Positions 21,931 through 32,929 of a DNA stretch of 64,000 nt are shown here, piece after piece (position 1 is the stretch's first letter; each line of letters starts with the position of its first letter). A model generated the notes under the pieces. It did no database searches, was not told the origin of the DNA, and saw only the letters and a program-made list of their open reading frames with translations. A program made the translations under genes and the position numbers. The DNA lies in the NCBI GenBank assembly GCA_038277395.1, contig CM076189.1:115304252-115368251 (forward strand). The letters run 5' to 3'. The DNA is from Dryocosmus kuriphilus. Lineage: Eukaryota; Arthropoda; Insecta; Hymenoptera; Cynipidae.

Positions 21931-24900
21931 TGATATCTGACAAGTGATAATGAGATATGGGGAGCAGATACAGTGACGGGGGGTGGGGGAAAGTGATTAT
22001 TTACCCCGATGCTCGAGAACCGCGGTGGATAGTTTGGGGGTTATGTTGCCTGGATGGAGGAAAAATGGTTCTATGCTAGGTGAGTAGGATGGGTGGGGGG
22101 GTTAATCGTTGGCCTACTCTCGTCTGAGGGCAGCGTGGGTTTGGCTACGCCTGATTGGGGAATAGGGTTAAAAGAGGGTGGAAAGAGGACGGATCTGATA
22201 TTGGTTGAGGTATTCGTCCAGTGCCACCATACCATTCGGGACGAGGTGCAGAATGTAGGTGGGGTTTGGTGAACGCGCGTGATATCACCCCACGTCAACT
22301 TCTCCCACAACGAGAGGCCATCTATGGTCGGAAAGAGGAGGGTCAGCGTTGTGGGCTACGAGTGCATCCTTCGTAATTTTAAATCTCTTTGGGGGGGGTG
22401 GGGTTGACTGACGTATGGAGAAGATGGAAGGAATGTAAGTCCGAGAATCGAGACGGGCTAACCCTTCAACGAGTTCATCAACACGGAAGGGGGTGGGATG
22501 GAGAAGGCTCGCCAGGCGGCGACCACTTTTTTTTTATTCCCGCGTTGCGAGGGCGTGCGGTGAGAATTTCCGCTAAGTGCGGGATGTGTTAACACTCGGT
22601 GTGTCTAGAAACCGTGGTTGCATCTCGCGGGACCGTTTCCACGGAGGCGGGTGTCCGGTGGGGTGTCTAACAGGGACAGAGAAAAAGTCTCAGGGGAACT
22701 ATCAGCCCCGAGGATGAGGACATCGTCGTCAGGGCTCTGATGTCTAATGACGCGTTGTGTCGCAGACGGTGTACTCGTTCGTGGTCCTACGTCATCCGTG
22801 CGAGGCAATGGTGGCGGCGGCTGTGCATTCGGGAACGTGGAAGAAGGCACGGTTGGACCTTTCGCGACCCGTCCATACACGAGTTGGTCGATGGTTGGTA
22901 AAGGGCACGTCTCGGGTGCAGAGTGACCCCAGGGGCGAGGCGGAGATGTGAAGCAGTCCACGCGGACTGAAGATCTCACTGTTGTTGCCCCGGGAGTAAC
23001 GTTGCGAGTGATGCTGGAAAGCGGACACACGCAGTACCAAAGGTGCGGTATGGTTCATCCTGGATTGGCGCGCTCCCGGGACGCGGCCACCACTTCTGCC
23101 GCGACGAATGTCCAAAAGATGCCACTGACAGTACGTGAAGGGACCCGACGCCTCGGGGTCGTAGCCCGGCACTACATCTTCGCGTAGGTGTTCCCTGACG
23201 GCAGGAAGCTCTCTCTCTCTCTTCTGCGGCACGGCGTGCCCTACGACGTCGCATGCGCTGGGTCGGCCTTGCCCGCCTCCCAGCTCCTGTCATAAAAGAT
23301 GCCCTTTTTTCCTTTTTTTTTTTAGATTCCGACCACCCTCACCGATATCGCCGACTGGAATCCCGAAACCACTTCCCGCGGGCACAAGAGCCAACCCGTC
23401 CTGCCAGCCTCTTACCTCACAAAGGAAGAGGCTCCACCCGAAGTGCAGAGGGCCAAACGATGGTCAGCCTCGTGGACGCGAATTCCTTGTAAGGGGACCA
23501 GTCTAAGCTCGACGCGATTTATGATGACGCGGAAGATACACCGATGAAGGATATGTGCGAAAAGAGATTGAGTGGAGAGTTAAAAGAAGAAAGGAGAAAA
23601 CGAAACTGGACCACACGATGATTGATTTGAATTGAAGAAACTAGAGACGCGGACTTCACGAACTGAAACTGACTTGACGCGGCGATTGACTGCAAACGGA
23701 AAATTAAACGCCTCGACGGGAACGGCAGGAATCCCAATAGGTGCAAGAAAGTGTGAGGTAATACTCCAATTTCGGTACTACACTTTTATTATCTTATATC
23801 AGACAGCCAGAGCTGACGCCTCTGACTCCCATAAATCTCCGTACACTTGCTACTCAAGAATCGAAACGCAATGGCGGTTTTACAATGATCAAACTCACTC
23901 TGGCGACTCGTATCCGTTCCGAGACTCGGTAGCCTCCGGTCTGAGATTCCCGCGGTAGTAGGCCATCAGCGAATGCTCTGATTGGTCGAAAGTCGACCAC
24001 GAAGCCGCAGCAAGTGAGTGGGGCGAACGCACTATGTCCACTACATCGGGTCCGAGCGTCAACGCCCGAATCCCAGCTATACTGCTCTTAAATATAAAAA
24101 ATGTAATAGGTTTTTAAAAATATTCAATATTTAAGTAAAATACTAAAAAATTTATGGCTAGTTTGTAATAAGCTAAACTTATTTTCCCCGCAAACGGGAT
24201 GTGGCTAGACCTGCAAGAACGAATTTTCTATTTCTAATTGTTTACAATCTATTTACGCTCATATTATTAATAGTTAAAATAAGAAGCGATTAATTCTTAT
24301 TTTATTTCTATTTAACAGAAATGACTTAGGTACTTAAATTATTTACCCAGGTCACTGGTAAAAGATTAGCTTATTTATCTTAATTTCGATAGATGTGAGT
24401 ATGACCTGAGATCATACTGACATATATGGATTGTTCCTTAATGTAAAAATTTAAACCACGCGAAAAGAGGGGCGGGGCAATTTAAATTCATTATTCTTAG
24501 CACATAATTATTATTTTTTCCTTTCCTTGGTTGCGGCTCTGCTCTATACTTTCATTTAAGTCCTCTAACTCGCGAAAGGCCAATTTTATTTTATTTTTGC
24601 AAGAAAATATGAAGATGATCCATTGCATTTGGGAACTAACCCCGCCAATTGGTTGAGATCCAAGTTTCGCAAGCCATGTGTCTGAGAGAGAGGATAGTGA
24701 GAGGAAAAGGTAGGAGTGTAATTTTGAAGAATGAGAAACCTTGCGCAGGAAGGGAAGAGGCAGAGCATGGCGTACGTGATAGAGCTGCGGCTCAAACTGC
24801 CAACGGAGCGCAATACGGAGCTTAAACTGGCTTGCAGAGGCATCGGGAAACCTTCTAGCTATTAAGAGGGAGAACCTAAGCGAAGGAAATGAGTCACGAG

Positions 24901-25052
24901 AGTGAGCAAACTCGTCGCTTGAGGCGTCGCAAAATCAACTCTTCGTCCTTGAGACCCTTCGTTCGAGATTTTTCAGAGAAAACTTCGAATGGGAAGCCAG
25001 CCAGACGAGCGTCGATTACCGGCGTTGTCAACTTGGCCAACGGTCTACAACA
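21931..25052 (-). repeat. 5' LTR (3,122 bp)
   Basis: Uninterrupted sister of the block at 9,923-16,959, TG at one end and CA at the other. At 3.1 kb it is several times longer than most Ty3/gypsy LTRs. It is GC-rich in its middle (22.5-23.3 kb), where open frames occur on both strands, and AT-rich towards 24.1-24.6 kb. Confidence 0.9.
22605..23030 (-). CDS. open frame inside the 5' LTR, function unknown
   Basis: A frame of 141 codons on the element strand with proline- and serine-rich composition (PLPRTDDVGPRTSTP) and a C-terminal part, RHQSPDDDVLILGADSS..SLLDTPPDTRLRGN, that is kept in the same frame in the other LTR at 10,592-10,800. Both copies stop at the same place. I do not recognise a domain. 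LTRs that encode protein are rare, and the overlapping open frames on both strands here mean it may be only GC-rich composition. Confidence 0.25.
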   Translation of the reverse strand: MCPLSSITRNVTPGATTVRSSVRVDCFTSPPRPWGHSAPETCPLPTIDQLVYGRVAKGPTVPSSTFPNAQPPPPLPRTDDVGPRTSTPSATQRVIRHQSPDDDVLILGADSSPETFSLSLLDTPPDTRLRGNGPARCNHGF

Positions 25053-25089
25053 GTAATAATTAGTTTTCTTATTCTTTTGGGATAAATGT

Positions 25090-25440
25090 GGAAAAATATT
25101 TTTGGAACTTTTTTTCAATTTGTTCAATTCTTTCCAAATTTTTGTGTGTACCTTACACTTTTGCCAAATTCTTCAAACCCCTTCCGTTTTCTATAATTCT
25201 TACATTTCAACTTGCATTCTACCAAATTCCACCAGAATTCTCACAAATATACCTATAATCCCTTCAACCCCTGCACTTACACCAAATTCTTTAGGGTTCC
25301 GTAATCTCGTCAAAATTTCTGGAATCCTTCCACTTTCCTGGGAATTCTTTGGTTTACTAGGAACTGTATAGATTTTTTAGAATTCTTCTACTTATTTTTA
25401 TTCCCTGGAATTCTTTAAACGCGTGCAATTGCTTTGAATT
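25090..25440. repeat. AATTCT-rich satellite, second copy
   Basis: Word order follows 1-250: ACCAAATTCCACCAGAATTC, TTAGGGTTCCGTAATCTCG near the middle, then TTATTTTTATTCCCTGGAAT. It directly follows the LTR element. Confidence 0.6.
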
Positions 25441-26255
25441 GCCCAATTCTAATTACTGACAGTAAGAAATTTCCGGAATTTTTCCGACAAATTCTTAAGT
25501 AAGATTTCCATTATTGCGTAGGAAAATTTTTTTTTCTAAAAAAATGTGAAAATTTCCTATCAGTTTAGAAATTTATCCTAACAGGTCTAGGAAATTTCTT
25601 CACAGGTTTAGGAATCAGAAATCTCAAAAAATTTTGGCATATTTTTCCAATTTATACTCAGGAAGATTTCCACATTTTAAGGAAATATTCCACTTGTATT
25701 GGAAAATTTTGTACACAAGTTTGGAATAAAATAATTCCAAACTATTAGGGAAATTGATCAATTTTAAGAGTAATTTTCCCAATATATTTTCTAGAACACA
25801 TTACCAATGTTGGTTAGGGAAAATTGTTTTTCCTTAAAAACATGAAACTTTCCTGATATTTTGAAAACGTTTTATTCTTAAGGGGATTATGCCTCGTGTC
25901 TGAGATTGTTAAGCACATTTTTTTTACAAATTTCCAAAAATATACCGAGTACTGGAAAATGCCGAAAGTGAGAAAGGAAAATTACAAAAAGCGTATTCTT
26001 TCCGGATCATCTTGTCGGTCTGATCGGGCCCAGGTCAGAAACTCTCTAGCCCATCATGGTTGAGAATACGAAAAGATGAAAAATGGTAGTCCAAATGTTT
26101 TCTTAAATTAACTATGTCTTTGCAGTTTGGTCTCTAAATGTATTAGGAAATTGTACAGGAATTAGTTGTAGAAATTTTTCTAAATAATGAGTAAAATTCC
26201 CTCCTTAAAATTCTTTGAAATTCATCGAATTGATTGAACTCCTGGGCAAAAGAAA
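25440..26255. other. AT-rich DNA without recognised genes
   Basis: Contains many GGAAATTT/AAATTTCC words (25,500-25,870) like a very degraded satellite and a less repetitive part (25,880-26,220). The last 40 bases match 255-305. I see no coding signal. Confidence 0.5.
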
Positions 26256-26357
26256 ATCCGGAAAGGTATTATTATTATTATTCCATACGAGTAGGTTCAT
26301 TTAAGTCCCATAGCACCGAGGTTAGCTAATGTAACCTATTGTACTTTACCCTTAAAT

Positions 26358-27100
26358 TTAAGCCTCTCTAAGGAGGCCGGTTTCCAACATATATGCGTAT
26401 GTGTGATGTGCTGCCTCCTCTCGGAAGCCGCATTTCCGACAGCGAGGATCGCTGTCAATTTTCATATTAGTCAGGTGCTTCTTTAGGCGGCAGTGGCCCG
26501 TGAGCATTTCCACCACTATCTTCACCTGCTTTCTTCCCATGTTCAGGAGTTTCTTAGATTGTCCTATGCATGTTTCTTTAATATATTTTTTAGAGTATAC
26601 CACACCGCTTGTCACTCTCCAATACTCAATGTGCTCCTTCAAAAGCCATTTCTCAATGGCAAGCTTAGATGAAGCATATGAGATTCCACAGTATGGCTCA
26701 GGTCCATTGAAGGGCTTTATAGTCCCTCTTTTTGCAAGCGTATCTTCCCTCTCGTTGCCCTCAATTTCCTCATGCCCAGGGACCCAGATCAATTTGACCC
26801 AGTTTTTTCTAGACATTAAGAGGAGTTCTTGAAGGCAACTCCAGACAAGTCTGGATGTAAATTCTTCCGATAGGTGGGCTTTCAGAGCCGCTTGACTGTC
26901 AGAGCATATGTAAACGTGATGGTTGGTAAATCCACGCCTAGGAATCTCCTCAAGGCAGGCTTTAATGGCTATGATTTCAGCTTGGAATACAGTGGGAAAT
27001 TTACCCAGTGCGATTGTTAAATCAGCACTGGGGTTCCTCCCGTGTACTCCAGCTCCAGTACCCAAGGAGTCTTTTGAACCGTCCGTATATCAGACGAGAC
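26358..27100 (-). pseudogene. LINE ORF2: RNase H domain and C-terminal zinc motif
   Basis: YTDGSKDSLGTGAG (27,093 onwards, directly after a stop codon) carries the first catalytic Asp, FQAEIIAIKACLEE the Glu, ICSDSQAALKA the second Asp, and WVPGHEEIEGNEREDTLAKRG the last Asp. The C-terminal part ends with CRKCGFREEAAHHTY, a Cys-Cys-His motif of the kind found at the end of such ORF2 proteins. The frame differs from that of the RT, so there is an indel between 27,446 and 27,100. Confidence 0.85.
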
Positions 27101-27445
27101 CTCCTGTTGTAAATATTTTCTTTCTCCTCTGCTCATCATGCCAATCTTCCCTTTCTCGGAATACCACCTTAAATGGCTTCATGAACGAGTATTCTTTCAG
27201 CATGCTGTCAGAGTGCATGCGAAGGATTTCATCCCCTAATAATACGCCTTTTACTAAGTCGTGTAGGTCATGGCATTCAATGTTTCCATGACCCCTTTTT
27301 AGGGAGCGTCTACACGCTTCCGCCGCAGCCCTCTATCTAATTAGGATGTGCAGCGGCGGTATGCTCAAGATAGTCTCCAATGCCGCTGTTGGAGTTGTTC
27401 TCATTGAACCAGCGATTGCCAGGCAAAAACCATTTTTAGGCTCTC

Positions 27446-28411
27446 CTACTGGTTCCTGGTGCTTATGAGGCTTGTTCTATGTCCACAGATCAATGAGGCA
27501 TAGGTTATAATTGGTCTCATGATTATTGTGTATAACCAATACACCACCTTGGGCTTTAATCCCCAATTCTTTCCGATTGCGCCTCTGCAAGCCCAGAAGG
27601 CTGCTTTGGCCTTTTTAATGATTGCGTCAATATGCATCTTCCAAGTCAATTTAAGGTCGAAAAGAACGCCTAAATACTTAGCCGATGTCGAGAAAGCGAC
27701 TTTCTTGCCGTAGAACGTGGGACTCACGAGATCAGGCAGATTCCTGCGTCTCGTAAAAACCAGAAGTTCAGTTTTTATAACAAGATCATCTACATAACCT
27801 TGCGTGTAGTATCCTGATTCATTTAACCTAAGTATTAGGTCATCAATGACGAGTGCCCACAGGGTGGAGGAGAGTACGCCTCCCTGTGGGCACTCCTTTT
27901 TAATCTTCGCTCTAACGCTATACCCGTGAAGCGAAGATTGGACTATTCTGTTGCACAACATTGAGCGCAACCATCTGTTAACCGTGAAGCCTACACCATG
28001 ACTCTTAGCAGAATCGAATATAGACTCCTTTGGGGTGTTACTAAAGGCACCCTCTACGTCTGAAAACGCTGCAATCGCGACCTCCCCCAATCGTCCTGCC
28101 TTTTGAACGCGGGAGGCAAATGCGAGAAGTGCGTCAATAGTTGACTTGCCTTTCTGTGATGCAAATTGATTACTATGATGTGGTTTGTTTGGTAAAATTA
28201 CCTCCTTCATATGAAAATCTACTAACTTTTCTAATATTTTTAACATAAAAGAAGTTAGGCTATTTGGTGTGAATGACTTGGCCTCATAGTATGAGTCCCT
28301 CCCCGCTTTTGGTATGAAAATCGCTTTGACTCTCCTCCATGCCGCAGGGGTATATCCCATAGCTATGCACGCTCTAAAGATGTTACATAACGCTCTAATT
28401 AGAACGTCCAA
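27446..28411 (-). pseudogene. LINE ORF2: reverse transcriptase
   Basis: Recognisable steps are AAWRRVKAIFIPKAG, SFTPNSLTSFMLKILEK (where the family has the R-P-I-SL-SF order), NQFASQKGKSTIDALLAF, AFSDVEGAFSNTP with the first catalytic Asp, KKECPQGGVLSSTLWALV, and GYVDDLVIK with the YVDD active site. KYLGVLFDLKLTWKMHI and IMRPIITYASLIC mark the thumb. The frame is the same as that of the endonuclease; two or more stop codons lie between 28,412 and 28,915, where a linker (28,774-28,526) is still readable. Confidence 0.9.
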
Positions 28412-28915
28412 ACCTTCTTAAATCAACGTCGGAAAAATACCATCTTCCCCGGCGGCTTTGTATGGATTGAACTATCGGAAAACCCACCTGATTTTTGAAT
28501 GTGTTACAATCCGGCTTGCCATTCTCTAATCATTCCCATTGGCCCTATGATCTGGGCCAAGGGATCTGGGTTCAAGGATTTCGCTAGCCGTTTCTGTCAT
28601 ATCTTCTGTTGTCAGTGTTAATGCCCTCAGCTGACATGCTGGATTTTTCTTTAGGGCTCTCTGGAGTTTAGCAGTATCAGGTACGTTTTGAATGCCCTGG
28701 CAATGCCCCCTCCATGAGATCCTTTTAGCCGATTGTATTTCGTTAGTATATTTTGCTATACTAGCTCTATACACTTCCCATTTACCAGTTTTCCTGGCTC
28801 TATTAAATAGTCTCCTAGCTTCTTTTTTTAAAACCTGAAGTCTATTATTCCACTAAGGAGCATCCTTGTCTATTTCCTTAATACGAAGAGGACAGTTGTC
28901 CTCATATGACTTATG

Positions 28916-29728
28916 TCATCCATCCGCAGCAAATTCTAGCTGATCGGTTGCTCCGATCCATCCAGGAATAATTGCCAAGGCCTCCCCAAGATCCTCCCTG
29001 TATTTATCCCAGTCGGTCGCTCTTGGGTTCCTATACCTGATCGGATCAGAAGCGTCAGCAGTCAGTGAAAAGCATATATGCCTGTGATCTGACAGGGATG
29101 TCTCCGGCGATACATGCCATTCCCCGAACGCTTCACTAATGGATATAGAGCATATAGTTATGTCAATAACCCCGCGACACCTAGCTGACACAAATTTTGG
29201 AGTATTTCCGCGATTTAATATAGTTAAATCGGTAATTGGAAGGTAATATAAAAGATAATCTTCTCTGCTGCTGATGTCCTTACTGTTCCATATTGTGTGA
29301 TGCGCGTTTGCGTCACATCCGATAATCAACGGCCATCCTTTTGAACTGCAATAATCTACCAAGCGTCTTAACTCTTCCGATGGGGGTGGCAGTAGGGAGT
29401 CGAATGGTAGGTAAGCAGAGCAAATCACCAAGGGATATCGTTTTCCCCCCTTCATGTGCTGGGTCTTGATCGCTACAAGGTCTCTACTACAAAACCTTGG
29501 CAAGAAAACAAAGTCGATGTCTCTTCTAACATATATGGCTGTCCGAGGGTCTTCGTTTATTCTATTGTATACTATAGATCCATGTTTCTGGCGTATACCC
29601 TTCACATCCTCCTTGTAGCTCCAAGCTTCTTGGATCTGTGCAAAAGCTGTATTTTCCACTGTAATGCGTCTGCTTAATACGGCTGATGCACCTTTACAGT
29701 GATGCAGATTTATTTGGATAGAATCCAA
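28916..29728 (-). CDS. LINE ORF2: APE-type endonuclease domain
   Basis: The frame opens at ATG 29,728, only 23 bases after the stop of ORF1. It shows IQINLHHCKGASAVLSRR at the start, FAQIQEAWSYKEDVKGI with the catalytic Glu, LVICSAYLPFDS, IIGCDANAHHTIWNSKD with the D-x-N pair, and LSDHRHICFSL with the terminal Asp-His. All key residues of an AP-like endonuclease are in place. The frame ends at TGA/TAA near 28,916, before the linker to the RT, so this ORF2 is prematurely terminated. Confidence 0.85.
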   Translation of the reverse strand: MDSIQINLHHCKGASAVLSRRITVENTAFAQIQEAWSYKEDVKGIRQKHGSIVYNRINEDPRTAIYVRRDIDFVFLPRFCSRDLVAIKTQHMKGGKRYPLVICSAYLPFDSLLPPPSEELRRLVDYCSSKGWPLIIGCDANAHHTIWNSKDISSREDYLLYYLPITDLTILNRGNTPKFVSARCRGVIDITICSISISEAFGEWHVSPETSLSDHRHICFSLTADASDPIRYRNPRATDWDKYREDLGEALAIIPGWIGATDQLEFAADG

Positions 29729-29751
29729 ACCCGAACTTCTGGTGCTGTCCG

Positions 29752-30788
29752 TTACGGGGCACCAACATCCATTTGTAGGTCCGAGGGCACCTGTTCTTCC
29801 GCTGTCACCGTTGTGTTTTTTATCTTTTTAGAGAGAATCTTCATCTGGATTCTTCGCATCCCCAGATAAGGTCTGCAGTCGATCCTCTCGATGTGCTCGA
29901 CGATTAAAGGTTCCACACTCAAGACCAACTGGGTTGACTTGGTGTCCTTCTTTACGTCGATAATGGTCCAATCCTCCACCGTTAGGGTGGGGTTTTTGAC
30001 CGCCATCCTCTTGAGGATGGACGTCGGTTCCTCGGATATGCCTTGGATCCATGCGATGACCTTGAATGGCTCGGGAAGGTCCTTAGAGTCAATAACCTTG
30101 ATTCTTGCACACTCCCAAGGTCTCAAACCGTCGACCACCCCGATGAGCCATGCCCTAGACATCTCATCCGCGCAGACGACAGCCATCACCCCATTTCTGC
30201 TACGGCAGTCCTCAAACCTCGGGATAATGTCACCAGGTTTTACTACGGCGATCATACTCTCGAGGGCTGCTTCCACAGCCGTTTCTTGCTCCGAACTGAG
30301 CTTCTCTTGCGGGAAGCCTTCCGGAACAATGGCCATCTTCAGGTGGCCTTAAAGGACGAGACTATATGAGTCTCGGGTATCAGCGAACTTACCCCTCTTA
30401 CTCTGCCTGTCTTGATTAGGTGTACTGCCGTCAGACCGAGACCGTGTTGGGGTCTCACGTTTAGAAACTTCGCCGCCAATTGCAGCTGCTGACGTTGGTA
30501 CCTTCTTCTGGCGGCAGTACTATACTTTCTTTTCTTAGGGCCTCCAACAGCTCCAGTTTTCTCAGTGGCTTTGGCTTCCTTAATGCGACTAATTAAAGTC
30601 TCATTTCCAGCTGTACTACCCGATGTAGCCGGAACAGTGTCGGCCCTTTGTTGAGTTAAAGGTGATTTAACACCTTCATTAGTCTCCATAATCTCGAGAG
30701 AAGATGAAGTGTTCACGACGGGTGTCATTGAAGCCACCCGTTCGTGTGTTTGTTTTTTATTTTTATTTTTGGAATCCATATTGTTCAC
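29752..30788 (-). pseudogene. LINE ORF1 with one frameshift
   Basis: The first piece (30,788-30,339) is polar and basic (NKNKKQTHERV, GPKKRKYSTAARRRYQRQQ). A one-base loss near 30,340 shifts the frame, and the second piece (30,336-29,752) continues from MAIVPEGFPQEKL to LQMDVGAP. The second part (FEDCRSRNGVMAVVCADEM, LRPWECARIKVIDSKDLP, VIAWIQGI) resembles the domain known as DUF4780, which is common in ORF1 of insect LINEs of this type. It probably binds the RNA. Confidence 0.7.
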
Positions 30789-31299
30789 ACGATTAGCTAG
30801 GGAAATAAGAGGTCCATTCCCACAGAGCCCCGCTTGTGGGGATAAGGCACTTTTACACTGGGAGGTAGCCCGGTATCCCAGGCAACGTTGGAGTCACCAT
30901 TCCTTGGTAACACTCAGCCTTCGACACGGTCGTTCACGTCTTGGCTTAGGGGCTGTTTTTTGGGAATCGAGTGCCACTCGATGTTCGCTGCTTGGTCGAG
31001 TTCCGGCTGATACTTCCCCCTTACTAACCAACAACTCCTACCCGAAAGGATCTTCCTCGCTGCGGCTTCCAGGCCGTTGTTATCCGCGAAAATACTTAGG
31101 CCTCCTCACCGCGACCAGGTCCGAACTCTTCTTCTCCTTAGGCAGGGAAATTTAATTCCCCGTTATAGGGAGCAGAAGAGTTCACGCGTCCCATAGAGGA
31201 GGATCCGGAAAGGTAAAATTTATGTCAAGCCATAATACGAAAAAATTAAAATTTTGTCAAACGATATTGCAGAGCAACAGAATAACAAATTTTATCTGC

Positions 31300-31812
31300 T
31301 GAAATAAAAAGGAATTTTAAATGGAAGGTTGGAAAAAATAAAAATTACAACAATATTTTTATTTATTATTTGAGACGCAGCGACGAAAACTTGAAAACTT
31401 TGTTCACTCGTTATTTGCCAGACATATTTTGATGTCATTGAATATGTTGACTTTTTTTTAAGAAAGTCATTTTTCCGACTTTAATTTAAAAAACCATTTT
31501 AGTAAATACAAATATTTTCATAAAATAGATCTCAACTTAGAATAGTTTTCATTGGAATGGAGAGGTGAGACTTATTTTTCGAAAATGTTTGCATTTCCTG
31601 AAAATGTTTTTTTAAAATAAAGGCGAAGAATGATTCTTTTATAAAAGAAACGTCAACATATTCATTGACATAAAAGTATGTTTGGCAAATAACGAGTGAA
31701 ACAAGTTTTTTCGGTTTCGTGACTGGGTTTCAAATAAGTGAAAAGATAGCTATAATTTTTATTTTTTCCAAATTTCTATTTAAAATTCTTTTTACTTTAA
31801 CGAATTAAATTA
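31300..31812. repeat. Module B fold-back element, copy 4
   Basis: Left arm from GATTTTAAATGG-type sequence through TCACTCGTTATTTGCCAGACA and GATGTCATTGAATATGTTGAC; right arm with GTCAACATATTCATTGACAT and TGTTTGGCAAATAACGAGTG. The centre, TTTTCATTGGAATGGAGAGG, is complete. The stretch 31,216-31,300 matches 1,585-1,655, so this is the same module order as at the left end of the window. Confidence 0.75.
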
Positions 31813-31889
31813 GTAATACTTTTTCTTCAGCATTATCGTATGACATAATTTTTATTTTATGTATATTATATTTAAAATTGTATATTATT

Positions 31890-31899
31890 ATTTTATTAC

Positions 31900-31938
<39 letters not shown>

Positions 31939-32045
31939 AAACATTATCACATGAAGAGTATGAACTATTAAGATAACATTTGACTGGTATGGTATGTTGG
32001 TCTTTAGCCAACTTCATTGGATTTTATATATATATATATAAACTG
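31890..32045. repeat. TA microsatellites after module B copy 4
   Basis: TATATA tracts at about 31,903-31,936 and 32,026-32,041. The stretch 32,045-32,430 is AT-rich without recognisable features. Confidence 0.8.
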
Positions 32046-32429
32046 AACATATTTATTAGAAAAATATTAATTGAAAAATATTTATATAAACTCTTTAATT
32101 ACTAATTTTATCACTTCTTTAATTAATAATTTGAGTGAAATTGTTTCCAAGATGCACTGTGTCGAACTAACCAATACAGCATATTAAAAATCTGTAAATA
32201 AAATGAATTAAAATTTTCATACGAAATTTCTATTTAATAAGTCAATAAGTAATTTTAATGAAAGATAGGCGTTGTAAAAAATTTATAAATCCCTTTATCT
32301 GGCAATAAACTGAATTAATATTTTTTTATAAAAATTCTTGTTGATAAGTTAATAAATAGTTTTAATTAAACATATAGAAGTTGTAAAAAAAAATCGCATT
32401 ACAGTTTTTGACATATATAAAAAATTTGC

Positions 32430-32799
32430 CCACTTCGCTGGCACGTTCTAATCGCGCGCTGCGCGCGAAGTATGACCGCGTGTATCTCGCGCAGTTTAGC
32501 CGGAAAATCGATTTACTGATTTTGTAAAAACCTTTTTTGATGGATAAAACCAGAACCGTTGGTCAGAAACCGCTGGTTAACAAACACCTCCTTCCCTTTT
32601 ACGCCCTGAAGAAGTGTGCCCAAGCGTAATCCAATCCGATGAGTCCTTCGAAGGTTAACGTGTCCACAGGCGACAACGACGACAGCGACGACAACAGACA
32701 GACAGACACCGTCGTAAAACCGTTCTTTCTGACTCAGAGAGTCTCAAAACGTAGAGATTTGATGAAAAATCTGGGGGTCAAATTTTACATAAATCTAAT

Positions 32800-32842
<43 letters not shown>

Positions 32843-32860
32843 ATGGGTACAAAGATCTTG
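32430..32860 (+). repeat. Module A, 3'-terminal fragment
   Basis: Begins with TCGCGCGCTGCGCGCGAAG, continues with TATCTCGCGCAGTTTAGCCGG and the small ORF region (DKTRTVGQKPLVNKHLLP, a stop, then MSPSKVNVSTGDNDDSDD, RRDLMKNLGVKFYINLIP). A GT repeat at 32,802-32,838 replaces the usual end. The frame is interrupted by TAA at about 32,628. Confidence 0.6.
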
Positions 32861-32929
32861 AAAGTAAAGGTAATTTGTTTTATTTTAAATGAAATTTATT
32901 TCGAGCAGGTGCATTTATCATCGCAGATA

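Larger units (their letters stand above)
9923..25052 (-). mobile_element. Ty3/gypsy-type LTR retrotransposon with 3.1-kb LTRs
   Basis: The element is delimited by two related terminal blocks, 9,923-16,959 and 21,931-25,052, both reading TGATATCTG at one end and CTACAACA at the other, so each starts TG and ends CA. It is flanked by the same four bases, GTAA, at 9,919-9,922 and 25,053-25,056. The internal region (16,960-21,930) carries gag, RT, RNase H and integrase remnants in gypsy order on the minus strand, with a primer-binding-type sequence right after the 5' LTR (21,931-25,052). No envelope-like ORF is visible. All coding parts are broken. The 3' LTR holds a later DNA-transposon insertion. 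In about 230 aligned bases (11,505-11,735 against 23,505-23,735) I counted about 25 differences, about 11%, so the insertion is not young. Confidence 0.9.
26269..31202 (-). mobile_element. full-length LINE with endonuclease, RT and RNase H
   Basis: Flanked by the same 13 bases, ATCCGGAAAGGTA, at 26,256-26,268 and 31,203-31,215. The 3' end is a short (TAA)n-type tail, seen on the plus strand as TTATTATTATTATT at 26,269-26,282; such tails are typical of the I group. It holds two ORFs on the minus strand: ORF1 (30,788-29,752) and ORF2 with APE endonuclease, RT and RNase H in that order. The 5' untranslated region (31,202-30,789) is about 410 bases. By domain order it belongs to the I/LOA/R1 part of the LINE tree; the exact clade is not resolved. 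It is inserted just beyond a copy of the 260-310 sequence. Confidence 0.9.

Noticed and set aside
25880..26220. Possible short gene between the LTR element and the LINE
   Set aside because: No open frame of credible length, no splice-site pattern, AT-rich composition.
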